Source: Candidatus Hydrogenedentota bacterium
GTDB taxonomy: Bacteria; Hydrogenedentota; Hydrogenedentia; Hydrogenedentales; SLHB01
NCBI GenBank assembly: GCA_019695095.1
Contig: JAIBAQ010000055.1
Coordinates: forward strand, 1 to 33,366
DNA length: 33,366 nucleotides
Reading direction: 5' to 3'
Part shown: positions 1 to 7,870 of the stretch, piece after piece
Position numbering within the stretch: position 1 is the first letter of the stretch
Layout of the letters: each line of letters opens with the position of its first letter
The notes under the pieces: model-generated
Database searches by the model: none
The model's input: only the letters and a program-made list of their open reading frames with translations
What the model was told of the DNA's origin: nothing
Translations under genes and position numbers: made by a program

Positions 1-787
1 TCTCCGCGTTGGCATGGAGGAACATCTCCAGCACCTCATCACTTAATCCGAGTGTAGGGACTTGGCCAAGACACACTTCGGGGGTGAGCATGGGATAGTT
101 GGTGCCAAACATGACCCTGGAGCGCCCGCCACTCTTCATATATTGGATGAGTTCGGCGGGGTAACGGCTGGGTTTGTAGGCAGAAGTATCGATGTAGATA
201 TTCTCGAACTTGCGCGCGAAGGCGACCAATTCGTTGTGCCAAGGGTATCCGATATGCCCACACACGATTTTCAGATCGGGGAAGTCGAGAGCAACACGTT
301 CAATGTAGAGAGGTTGGCCAGTCTCCGAAGTGCGAAGCGGCCCCGTCAGGCCCACCTGCAGACACACAGGGACTCCGAGTTCCACGCATTCGGCGTATAG
401 AGGGTAGTAGAGAGGATGGGTGCAGGGCAGTTCCCAGAGCCATTGCGCGATGCGCAATGCTTTAAATCCGTGCTCTTTCACATAAGCGCGTAGGGTTCGG
501 ACAGCCTCAATCGGATTCCGCAAGTCCACAGACGCCACACCGACAAACAAATCAGGATATGTTCTCACGGCCTGGAGCACCTCTTCATTGCTGATGATTG
601 CGCCGTTGGGACCGTGCCACGCACAGAGAAGTGCCTTCTTCACACCAGCGGCCTGCATCACCCCAGCCGTGAATTCGAGCGGGATGCTTTGGATATCCTG
701 CCCGGCCCACCGCTTGAGCGAAGCAAAGAAGGGCTGAGACAAGAAGATGTCGGTAGGATGTTGAGCCCACACATCGATGACGTGCAT
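1..787 (-). CDS. Amidohydrolase-2 family protein, 3' end cut by window edge
   Basis: The visible 262 residues fold as an amidohydrolase_2 (TIM-barrel metal-dependent hydrolase/decarboxylase) N-terminal and central part. I read it by hand on the reverse strand because it runs off the left edge. Family marks are the CGHIGYPW block (His178), the IYIDTSAY block (about 197-204) and VMFGTNYPM (225-233). The start is ATG at 787, the first start codon after an in-frame TAG, with AAGGGA about 8-10 nt upstream. Oddly, the usual D-x-H-x-H metal pair near the N terminus reads D5-x-W7-x-Q9, and the usual Asp of the FGTDYP motif is Asn230, so metal binding may differ from the classic enzymes. The substrate is not known. 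It diverges from the flavin monooxygenase gene across a 271-bp gap holding two palindromes. Confidence 0.85.
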   Translation of the reverse strand, partial: MHVIDVWAQHPTDIFLSQPFFASLKRWAGQDIQSIPLEFTAGVMQAAGVKKALLCAWHGPNGAIISNEEVLQAVRTYPDLFVGVASVDLRNPIEAVRTLRAYVKEHGFKALRIAQWLWELPCTHPLYYPLYAECVELGVPVCLQVGLTGPLRTSETGQPLYIERVALDFPDLKIVCGHIGYPWHNELVAFARKFENIYIDTSAYKPSRYPAELIQYMKSGGRSRVMFGTNYPMLTPEVCLGQVPTLGLSDEVLEMFLHANAE

Positions 788-1058
788 GCCGTGTTCCCTT
801 ACGGTTGGAATGCGTACACTGTGGCCACCAGTAGCGGGATCAGCCTAGCGAGGCCCGCTTGGACACGTCAAGATATGGATTATGAGATTCCGCATAGCAG
901 TCCCCCTTACCCGAATCCTCACTAGTGACAAAGCAAAGTGATTGCAGGTCCTTGTGACAAGGCCACGCAGATCTTGAACCTCGGTTGTTTGGTGTGCACA
1001 ATCGGCAATCCACGCTGCAAGGCGTATGCAACACCTACGCGATTTTGAAAGGAAGTCC
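788..1058. other. Divergent intergenic region with two palindromes
   Basis: This 271-bp stretch separates the divergently transcribed amidohydrolase and flavin monooxygenase genes, so both promoters should lie here. I see a perfect 10-bp palindrome TCACTAGTGA at 919-928. A second one, CCTTGT-G-ACAAGG at 950-962, has 6-bp arms around one central base. The two centres are about 32-33 bp apart, close to three helical turns. Both contain a GTGACAA-like half. I could not place convincing -35/-10 boxes. Confidence 0.45.
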
Positions 1059-2597
1059 ATGGCAGATGTAGCCATTGTTGGCGCCGGACCTGCGGGTTTG
1101 GTGACCGCGAGATACCTGAAATCAGAAGGTTTCGACCCGGTTCTATTCGAACAGGGAGATCGCGTCGGCGGGCAATGGACCGGTGACGCGCGGTACAGCG
1201 GCGTGTGGCCATCTATGCGCACCAATACTAGCCGCGTCATGACTGCGTTCAGCGATTTAGACTATCCCGAAGGCGCGCCCGTCTTCCCAACCAACCAAAT
1301 GGTGCGCGACTATCTTGAAGCGTATGCGGAACAATTCGATCTGCTGCAATCGGTCCGCCTAGGGACGGCCGTTGAGAAGATTGAGCGCGACGCCGCTGCA
1401 GAGAAATGGATAGTCCGCAGTAAAAGCCGCGATGGCAAGGCCGCCTGCGAATCATTCAACCATGTTGTCGTGGCTTCAGGGCGCTATCACAAGCCGTTGA
1501 TACCTGCTGTTCCGGGACTCGACACCTTCGCAGGCAAAGGCGGAGTCTCGCACACGTTTGCGTACAAGAATCCGGAGCAGTACCGAGGAATGCGCGTTGT
1601 TGTGGCGGGCTGCAGCATCAGCGCGCTCGAGATTGCGAGTGACCTGGCCATGCTTGGCGCGGCAAGCGTCACGGTTACCGTTCGCAGACAACGGTACGTG
1701 TTCCACAAACTGCTGGCCGGTGTGCCCACGGAGCATGTAGCCTTCACCCGGTTTGCGGTACTTGCAGCGGAATGCATGCCGATGGAAGTGGTGGCTGGCG
1801 GGCTCAAAGACCTCATCGTCAAAACCAGCGGGAGTCCAGAACAGTTTGGCGCGCCCAAGCCAGCCGACAGCGTTCTTGAAGCAGGGATAACGCAGTGCCA
1901 ACATTTCCTTCCCTTGGTTGCGGAAGGGCGTATTTGTGTAAGACCGTGGATTCAATGTATTGAAGGCTCCGTCGTTCACTTCATGGATGGCAGTACTGAA
2001 GAAGCCGATGCGCTGATCTTCGGCACCGGCTACGAACTAGACCTTCCATTCTTGTCTGACGAGTTGAAGCAAACGTTGAATCCGGATTCGAAGCACATCG
2101 ATCTTTTTGGCTTTACGTTCCACCCCGACTTGCCCGGGTTAGGATTCGTGGGGCAACTCGATCTAGTCGGTCCGTACTTCCCCGTCCTTGAGCTACAAGC
2201 GCGCTGGCTTGCCTACACCTGGAGCGGTGCGATACCTGGACCAGATCGCGAGGAGATGGAAGCAGGACTGGCAGTATGCCGAGCTCGACGCAATGGTCCT
2301 TCAGAGGTGCCTATGCATATGGCGGCCATACAGTTTGCGCGCGCGGCAGGCGTTGAGCCCGATGCCGCGCAATGGCCCGGCCTAACACGGGCTCTCTATT
2401 TTGGCCCCCTCAGCCCCGCATCGTTTCGTCTACAAGGGCGCGACAGCCTGGCGGACGCTCCACGCCGTACAGCGGAATCGGCAGAGGCCTTTGGGGCTGT
2501 GCCCACGCCCGAACTCACTCCCGACCAAAAGCAGCAACTTGACGCTTTGGCAAGCGCGCAGCAAGGTGCAAGCCTTTACTCCATATCCACGGGGTGA
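1059..2597 (+). CDS. Flavin-containing monooxygenase-like NAD(P)/FAD oxidoreductase
   Basis: This 512-residue protein has the two-dinucleotide-domain layout of the class B flavin monooxygenase family. Residues 8-13 form the FAD-binding GxGxxG (GAGPAG). An RVGGQW segment, typical of these enzymes, follows. An FMO-like fingerprint runs from Phe157 to Tyr169, but with five instead of three residues between its Gly and His. The NADP site is at about 181-192 (VVVAGCSIS followed by EIA), and a GTGY motif lies in the C-terminal half. The start is the ATG at 1059, with AAAGGAAG 3-5 nt upstream; an in-frame ATG 33 nt earlier lacks such a site. Members oxygenate N, S or ketone groups of small molecules using NADPH and O2; the substrate here is unknown. 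Its last 22 bp overlap the convergent DUF4424 gene. Confidence 0.88.
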   Translation: MADVAIVGAGPAGLVTARYLKSEGFDPVLFEQGDRVGGQWTGDARYSGVWPSMRTNTSRVMTAFSDLDYPEGAPVFPTNQMVRDYLEAYAEQFDLLQSVRLGTAVEKIERDAAAEKWIVRSKSRDGKAACESFNHVVVASGRYHKPLIPAVPGLDTFAGKGGVSHTFAYKNPEQYRGMRVVVAGCSISALEIASDLAMLGAASVTVTVRRQRYVFHKLLAGVPTEHVAFTRFAVLAAECMPMEVVAGGLKDLIVKTSGSPEQFGAPKPADSVLEAGITQCQHFLPLVAEGRICVRPWIQCIEGSVVHFMDGSTEEADALIFGTGYELDLPFLSDELKQTLNPDSKHIDLFGFTFHPDLPGLGFVGQLDLVGPYFPVLELQARWLAYTWSGAIPGPDREEMEAGLAVCRARRNGPSEVPMHMAAIQFARAAGVEPDAAQWPGLTRALYFGPLSPASFRLQGRDSLADAPRRTAESAEAFGAVPTPELTPDQKQQLDALASAQQGASLYSISTG

Positions 2598-3646
2598 ATG
2601 AAGAGAATCGCCAGGTCCTTGTCCGGCGTGTAGTTGGTGCGCTTCACCTGGAAATGCGTGTCGTCGATCTTCTTTAAGCCGTCAATCGCGGCGGAGATGG
2701 CCGATGGGCCTTCTTTGGATTTCGCGATGGTCAGCGTGAAGTCTTTGATAGGGCCATGCCAGTACGCCGCCGTCGTGAGGATGTAATCGACCACCGCAAA
2801 ACTGAAGCGCTTCTTCGCTTCACGTTGCTTTGCGGCCCACGCGAGCACGCCGTTGTCTATCTCAAAGTACTTCAGGAAATCTGCGCACTTCGAATCGAAT
2901 TCATCAGTTCCAAACGCAGGCATGTCTTTCCATTGGAGCCTGCCTTCGCTGACCTCCTTGTACCAGGGGTCGAAATGCCACTCGCTGAAGTATCCGGCCT
3001 GCGGCACATACTTGTGCTCAATGCGCGTCTCCGCATTGGCAGGAAATGTCTGTTCCCAAATGTATGCGACCTGCACGCCCCACAACGGAGCGACGTAGTC
3101 GCCCTCGCGCTGAATGACGCCTTCCTTGATAAGATCGTCCTGCGCGTCCTTGCCAAGTTTCTCTATGTTTTCCCACGCCTTCTCGCACTCACGCAACTCG
3201 ACATCGTGTTTCGTCAGGATATCGGTGACATCTTTCTTGACGGTGGCTGGTCCCTTCGAATACAGGAACGGCCCTTTCTTTGCCTCGTCGAACAACACCG
3301 CGCGTACACGCGTCTCGAAGTCGACGGGCTTGCCGTTCACCTTCACGGAGAACTCTGCGTACATGGGGTCAGAGCATTCGAAATCACCCACATGCCAGAT
3401 TGGAAGAGGAAACGCGACTTTCGTCTTCACGTCTTCCGAGGAAGTATTTTTGAAAACGTATGCGACGCGGACTTCATCCAGACTTATGAACAAGTCTTCC
3501 TTGTCCATGCTGATGACGTCGGACTTCTCGAATTCAATCCCTCCCGCGGGAACGGACGAGAAAGGACCATCGTTTGCGGCGGCAAGACCGCAAATTGCCA
3601 CGGCCAGAACAACTCCGCGAGACAGATTCATTGATGCGCGAAACAT
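2576..3646 (-). CDS. DUF4424-like secreted protein
   Basis: A 356-residue exported protein. An N-terminal signal peptide (hydrophobic segment about 10-22, then Ala-rich GLAAA) is followed directly by NDGPF..., with no lipobox, so it is probably periplasmic. The mature part starts with a GGIEFEKSD segment, then MDKEDLFISLDEVRVAY and an AFPLPIW motif. Together these are the pattern I know from DUF4424 proteins, whose role is unknown. The start is ATG at 3646, with GGAGGT 8 nt upstream. It lies 86 bp downstream of the BNR gene on the same strand and may share its transcript. Its 3' end overlaps the convergent monooxygenase gene by 22 bp. Confidence 0.75.
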   Translation of the reverse strand: MFRASMNLSRGVVLAVAICGLAAANDGPFSSVPAGGIEFEKSDVISMDKEDLFISLDEVRVAYVFKNTSSEDVKTKVAFPLPIWHVGDFECSDPMYAEFSVKVNGKPVDFETRVRAVLFDEAKKGPFLYSKGPATVKKDVTDILTKHDVELRECEKAWENIEKLGKDAQDDLIKEGVIQREGDYVAPLWGVQVAYIWEQTFPANAETRIEHKYVPQAGYFSEWHFDPWYKEVSEGRLQWKDMPAFGTDEFDSKCADFLKYFEIDNGVLAWAAKQREAKKRFSFAVVDYILTTAAYWHGPIKDFTLTIAKSKEGPSAISAAIDGLKKIDDTHFQVKRTNYTPDKDLAILFIHPVDME

Positions 3647-3732
3647 GGTTTACAACCTCCAGCTACCTTGCATTGGCACAGGAGTGTATTGGAATGGATG
3701 CACACGGAACAAATCGCAGCAGGAAACGTGAC

Positions 3733-4863
3733 TCAGGGAGCAGGCGCTTCCCAAATCGTCGCCGCAATATAGCGTTCGGGGTCAGGCGCTGAGTGGTAGT
3801 AGTAAATCGTCACCAATTTGCCGTCCGGACGCTGCACGGTGCGTGGGTAACCGATGTCCCTGCCCGCGCCGTCGTCGCGCAGATGGATTTCGTCTCCCCA
3901 CGTCAAGCCGCCGTCGGCACTGATTCGCGCACGCATGCCATAGGGCGCCGCACGATATCCGTACGTTATGCACACGCGACCGTCCTTCAACACAACCATT
4001 GCGGGCGGATTGCCTTCGCCGGTGTCGGGCGCGGGCTTGCTGACGAGTTTCCACGTCGCGCCGCGGTCTTCCGAGCGGTATGCATCGATCCAACTTTTGT
4101 CGCCTTCCTTAACGCGAATAGCAGAGAGCAGCGAGTTTTCGCCCACCCGGACGGTCGAAGGCATGATGGCGTATCCCGAGGACTCGGGGCCAATCCATCC
4201 CACAAAAGTCCACGTCTTTCCGCCGTCCACGGTGCGCGCGCAGAAAGGACGCCCTTCTTTTCCATCGCTCTTCGATGCCGTAAGGAATAGCATGCACTCA
4301 CTCGGACCGAAGACGATGTAGTCCGTGCGCGCCATGACGCCCTTTTGACCGAAAAGCGGTAGCTTGTAGGGGCCTTGCCACGTCTTGGCGCGGTCATAGG
4401 AATAGTAGAATCGCGATTCACCTGCGTTCGCACTCGACATGCGCGCGGTCAACGCGAAACTATCACGCGTAAAATCGATGCCGCCAGGGCTATCCGTAGC
4501 GGGTTTAATCGCCAGCCCAGGAATCTCCGTTCCGTGCAACGCTTCGCCTTGCGGAATCAGGAATCCGTGCGCGGCAGGATCTTCGATGGTCCACGTCTCG
4601 CCACCATCAAGGCTTCGCGCCAGCAAATGCTCCTCGGGCTTCTCTCGGTCGATGTTGTGCCGCTCAGGACCCAGGTCTTTGTAGTACCCCCGGCTGAACC
4701 CCACGACAATTTCATTGCCCCAAATCCAAATACCGTGGTTCGCGGGCCAGCCGCCAAAGCGGCCCTTCTCTTTGTAGACAATTCCGTGCTGTGGCTCCTG
4801 CGCCATGATCGGCCCACACGCGAAAACTGGAATGATACACGCAAGTGCCAAGCGGGAATTCAT
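3733..4863 (-). CDS. BNR-repeat (sialidase-like) secreted beta-propeller protein
   Basis: A 376-residue protein with an N-terminal signal peptide (about 1-21, ending near IMAQ) and four Asp-box/BNR repeats of the form S-x-D-x-G-x-T-W: SLDGGETW, TVDGGKTW, SEDRGATW and SADGGLTW. Asp boxes mark six-bladed propellers of the sialidase superfamily. I did not find the full arginine triad and Tyr/Glu needed to call an active neuraminidase, so exo-alpha-sialidase-like is the safe name. The start is ATG at 4863, with AAAGGT 6 nt upstream. It sits 39 bp downstream of the DUF1569-like gene and 86 bp upstream of the DUF4424 gene, all on the minus strand, and is probably co-transcribed with them. It may be a glycan-binding or glycan-cleaving exported protein; the ligand is not visible. 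Confidence 0.82.
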   Translation of the reverse strand: MNSRLALACIIPVFACGPIMAQEPQHGIVYKEKGRFGGWPANHGIWIWGNEIVVGFSRGYYKDLGPERHNIDREKPEEHLLARSLDGGETWTIEDPAAHGFLIPQGEALHGTEIPGLAIKPATDSPGGIDFTRDSFALTARMSSANAGESRFYYSYDRAKTWQGPYKLPLFGQKGVMARTDYIVFGPSECMLFLTASKSDGKEGRPFCARTVDGGKTWTFVGWIGPESSGYAIMPSTVRVGENSLLSAIRVKEGDKSWIDAYRSEDRGATWKLVSKPAPDTGEGNPPAMVVLKDGRVCITYGYRAAPYGMRARISADGGLTWGDEIHLRDDGAGRDIGYPRTVQRPDGKLVTIYYYHSAPDPERYIAATIWEAPAP

Positions 4864-4902
4864 GGACTTACCTTTCTCTCTGTAACCTACTAGTGCCGCC
4901 AG

Positions 4903-5355
4903 CTACAGTCCGAATTGCCGGAAATGGTGCGCGATATGGACACCGTGCACCCGTTTCCAGTATGTGAGTGTGAGCGGCCCCATAAACGGACTGACCGTGG
5001 TGCGATTGGGGTCGCGATCGGCAGCCTCCGTGAACCGCTTCAATGCATCGGTCATCAATTTCATCTCAAGACGGAAGTCGTCACTGGGTTCGGGCGTCCA
5101 CGTGGGCGGAGCCTTAATCTTCCCGCCTGGCCAGCGTGTGAAGACTCGCAGGAACAGCACGCTGAGTATGTGCCGCGAAATGAAGGTACTCCTGTCTTCT
5201 TCCACGGCTTCCCCAAGCGAGATTTCGATGGCATAGCGAATGTGCCGTGCCAGACCAGTGGGTGTCAGCTTGCCCCACTTGGGTCGTGTGTCAGCTTTCA
5301 ATGCCTTAAATCGCTCAAGAAACGTACTTAAAGTCTCACGGCTAAGTTGCATCAT
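4903..5355 (-). CDS. DUF1569/DinB-like four-helix protein
   Basis: A 150-residue soluble protein. It resembles DUF1569 members of the DinB/YfiT-like four-helix superfamily: a [16 protein letters not shown] segment near the N terminus (W-G-x-L-T-P then His) and a C-terminal PFMGPLT...[14 protein letters not shown] segment (HxxHHxRQFG). His side chains in this superfamily often bind a metal; the physiological role is unknown. I chose ATG at 5355, with GGAG about 10 nt upstream, over the longer open frame to 5487. That longer frame adds 44 residues of non-conserved, Arg/Pro-rich sequence. It is divergent to carA. Confidence 0.68.
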   Translation of the reverse strand: MMQLSRETLSTFLERFKALKADTRPKWGKLTPTGLARHIRYAIEISLGEAVEEDRSTFISRHILSVLFLRVFTRWPGGKIKAPPTWTPEPSDDFRLEMKLMTDALKRFTEAADRDPNRTTVSPFMGPLTLTYWKRVHGVHIAHHFRQFGL

Positions 5356-5535
5356 ACTGCCCGCACTCCGTCTCGGATTTCCGTCACCCACGCTTGGACT
5401 CTGACAATAGACGTTCCAGCGGACCCGAATCAAAACATGGCCGGGCAGGTCGAAGCGATGCGGCCTGGCAAGTCTCATATCGGGCACACGGTGCGCGGAA
5501 TTGCTTGAGTTACCACCGTACTACTACGCGCCGGT

Positions 5536-5564
5536 TTGACCTTCTCTTTCGGTTTCGGTACTCT
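5536..5564 (+). promoter_or_regulatory. Candidate sigma70-type promoter for carA
   Basis: TTGACC at 5536-5541 (5 of 6 to the -35 consensus) is followed after 17 bp by TACTCT at 5559-5564 (weak -10). The predicted start near 5571 leaves a leader of about 60 nt before the carA GTG. It was found by eye only, and the -10 match is poor. Confidence 0.3.
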
Positions 5565-5630
5565 TCCCTCCCGACGCTGCGCATAGCCGCGCATATCTGT
5601 AACGAAGCAACCGCACACAGGAAACCTTTC

Positions 5631-6725
5631 GTGAAAGCCACCCTTGCACTTGAGAATGGCGCTGTCTTCGAGGGAACCGCCGTAGGCGCTGAGGGCGAGT
5701 CCTATGGCGAACTCGTGTTCAATACAAGCATGACCGGGTATCAGGAGATCCTGACGGATCCATCGTATGCCGGCCAAATCGTTACGATGACCTACCCTCT
5801 TATCGGCAATTACGGCGTCAATCCCGAGGACGTGGAGTCGCGCAAGCCCTTTGTCGAGGGCTTTGTCATGCGCGAATGTTGCCATACGCCGAGCAACTGG
5901 CGCGCCAAGCAGAGCTTGCCGGAATATCTTAAAGAGCACGGTATCGTTGCCATCGAAGGTGTTGATACGCGCAAGATCACGAAGATGCTGCGTACGGAAG
6001 GCGCGAAGAAGTCGGTCATCAGCACCATCGACCACGATCACGACAGCTTGATCAAGAAAGCAATCGCTTCTCAGGACATGGCCGGCAGCGACTATGTAAA
6101 AGCCGTCAGCGTGAAAGAAGGCTATGAGTGGAACCCGGGTTTCGAGGGCAAGTACCGGGTCGTCGCCTTCGACTACGGCATCAAGTTCAACATCCTTCGA
6201 CTCCTGGAAGAGGCAGGCTGTAAGGTGTTCGTACTGCCCGCGACGGCGACCGCGGAAGAGGCGCTCGCGTGCAATCCGGACGGTATCTTCCTTTCTAACG
6301 GCCCCGGCGATCCCGCCGCGTTGCCGTACATCTATCCAACGGTTCAGGGACTGTTCGGCAAGAAGCCCATTTTCGGTATCTGCCTGGGCCACCAGATTCT
6401 GGGGCATGCCTTCGGCGGCACGACCTTCAAGCTGAAGTTCGGCCATCGCGGCGGCAACCAGCCTGTCATGAACCACATCACTGGGAAGGTCGAAATCAGC
6501 GCGCAAAACCACGGTTTTGCGGTCGACCCCGATTCGCTCGATACCTCGAAGGTGCGTATTACGCACACTAATCTTAATGACCGTTCCGTGGAAGGCATGG
6601 AGCACCTCGAACTGCCGGTGTTCAGCGTGCAGTACCACCCGGAATCGTCGCCGGGCCCCCACGACAGCCGCTACCTCTTCGCACGTTTCATCAAGATGAT
6701 GGACGAAGCGAAGGCGAAGAAATAA
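5631..6725 (+). CDS. carA: Carbamoyl-phosphate synthase small (glutaminase) subunit
   Basis: CarA hydrolyses glutamine and channels ammonia to CarB for carbamoyl phosphate, feeding pyrimidine and arginine synthesis. The 364-residue product has the N-terminal CPSase small-subunit domain ([18 protein letters not shown] at about 29-46) and a class I glutamine amidotransferase domain. That second domain carries NGPGDP, the nucleophile Cys251 in GICLGHQ, and His336/Glu338 in YHPESS. All catalytic residues are present and the length is normal. The start is GTG at 5631, with AGGAAA 6 nt upstream. The open frame continues to 5394, but the extra 79 residues are Arg-rich and not part of the family. carB is not in the window, so the operon is split. 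An inverted repeat lies 73 bp after the stop. Confidence 0.97.
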   Translation: MKATLALENGAVFEGTAVGAEGESYGELVFNTSMTGYQEILTDPSYAGQIVTMTYPLIGNYGVNPEDVESRKPFVEGFVMRECCHTPSNWRAKQSLPEYLKEHGIVAIEGVDTRKITKMLRTEGAKKSVISTIDHDHDSLIKKAIASQDMAGSDYVKAVSVKEGYEWNPGFEGKYRVVAFDYGIKFNILRLLEEAGCKVFVLPATATAEEALACNPDGIFLSNGPGDPAALPYIYPTVQGLFGKKPIFGICLGHQILGHAFGGTTFKLKFGHRGGNQPVMNHITGKVEISAQNHGFAVDPDSLDTSKVRITHTNLNDRSVEGMEHLELPVFSVQYHPESSPGPHDSRYLFARFIKMMDEAKAKK

Positions 6726-6798
6726 GCCACCGCCAAGGAATCTGATGCAGTCCTCAGTTACTGCGTTTTCCTCAGAAAGAATCGGTTAGTCGCTCTGC

Positions 6799-6829
6799 TG
6801 CAAATTTGCATTCCAAATGCAAAATTGCA
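6799..6829. repeat. Imperfect 14-bp inverted repeat between carA and isomerase gene
   Basis: Arms at 6799-6812 and 6816-6829 are complementary at 13 of 14 positions around a 3-nt loop (CCA). The left arm contains the perfect 12-bp palindrome TGCAAATTTGCA; the right contains the near-palindrome TGCAAAATTGCA. It is AT-rich against its surroundings. There is no T-tract after it, so an intrinsic terminator is less likely than an operator for the gene starting 134 bp downstream. Confidence 0.6.
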
Positions 6830-6963
6830 CGAACTCAACCCAAGTCTAACATTGTCAATACGTTGTATCGCAGACAGACCTTCTCACCATACCTTGCATG
6901 CAATGGAATACATCCTTAAACTCGTTTCAAAACTGTGCCAGAGCAGAAGAGCGGGGAAGTAAC

Positions 6964-7779
6964 ATGATGACCGATATCGAACGACTCTGTATTCACACCA
7001 TGACCACAAAGCCGTGGTCGTTGAAAGAAGCCGCAGATGGCTACACGAATGCGGGCGTGGCCGGAATTACCGTATGGCGGCAACACCTCGAGGCGGCAGG
7101 CGTCGCGGAAGGGGCGCGCATCCTCAAGGATTCCGGATTAAAGGTTGTCAGCCTGTGCCGCGGGGGGTTCTTTCCCGCTGACTCTGCGGAAAAGCGACGG
7201 GAGGCTATCGACGACAATCGCCGTGCGGTGGACGAAGCGGCGGCTATTGGCGCACCGCTGATTGTGCTGGTGTGCGGAGCCGTGCCGGGCATGCCGTTGA
7301 AGGAAAGCCGAAAGTACATCGGTGATGGTATCTCCGAGGTGTTGCCCTATGCAGGGTCGGCAGGAGTTAGGCTCAGCATCGAGCCGCTTCACCCCATGTA
7401 TGCAGACTCTCGTTCGGCCATTAACACGCTGGCTCAGGCGAACGACATGGTTGAAGCCATTGACAACGCCAACTTGGGAGTGACCGTTGACGTCTATCAC
7501 CTCTGGTGGGACCCGGATCTTCAGAATCAGATCCGGCGCGCAGGGAGCAGCATCTTCTCGTTCCACGTTTGTGATTGGCTCACGCCCACGCGTGACTTGT
7601 TGAACGATCGCGGGCTCATGGGTGATGGGTGTATCAACATTCCCGAGATCCGCGCATGGGTCGAGTCAACAGGATTCGACGGCCCGGTCGAAGTCGAGAT
7701 CTTCTCCGACGAACTTTGGGCAACGGATCAAGCTGCGTTTTTGGAGAGGATCAAAGACGCCTATTTGAAACACTGCTGA
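6964..7779 (+). CDS. Sugar phosphate isomerase/epimerase-like TIM-barrel protein
   Basis: A 271-residue protein of the xylose isomerase-like/AP endonuclease 2 TIM-barrel superfamily. The metal-binding pattern of the family is visible: Glu140 (SIEPLHP), Asp176 and His179 (VDVYHLWW), His201 (FHVCDW) and Glu245 (VEVEIFSDE). Members isomerise or epimerise sugars and cyclitols or act as dehydratases; the exact substrate cannot be told. The start is ATG at 6964, with GGGGAAG 4-5 nt upstream; the longer frame to 6898 adds 22 non-family residues. It sits alone between carA and the carboxypeptidase, 238 bp after carA, with a palindromic element upstream that could be its operator. Confidence 0.85.
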   Translation: MMTDIERLCIHTMTTKPWSLKEAADGYTNAGVAGITVWRQHLEAAGVAEGARILKDSGLKVVSLCRGGFFPADSAEKRREAIDDNRRAVDEAAAIGAPLIVLVCGAVPGMPLKESRKYIGDGISEVLPYAGSAGVRLSIEPLHPMYADSRSAINTLAQANDMVEAIDNANLGVTVDVYHLWWDPDLQNQIRRAGSSIFSFHVCDWLTPTRDLLNDRGLMGDGCINIPEIRAWVESTGFDGPVEVEIFSDELWATDQAAFLERIKDAYLKHC

Positions 7780-7870
7780 TCGGAAACACCCCGCTCTACG
7801 ATAGGAAAGAGATTGCTGAATAGTCTCCATCGCGTGCCTCACATGGCCATAGATTCAAGAAGGAATAACA

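Noticed and set aside
3733-4863. Calling the BNR protein an active sialidase
   Set aside because: Four Asp boxes are clear, but the catalytic Arg triad and Tyr/Glu pair could not be located with confidence.
5475-6662. 395-residue minus-strand open frame opposite carA
   Set aside because: carA has all catalytic motifs on the plus strand; the antisense frame has none and has the composition of a shadow.
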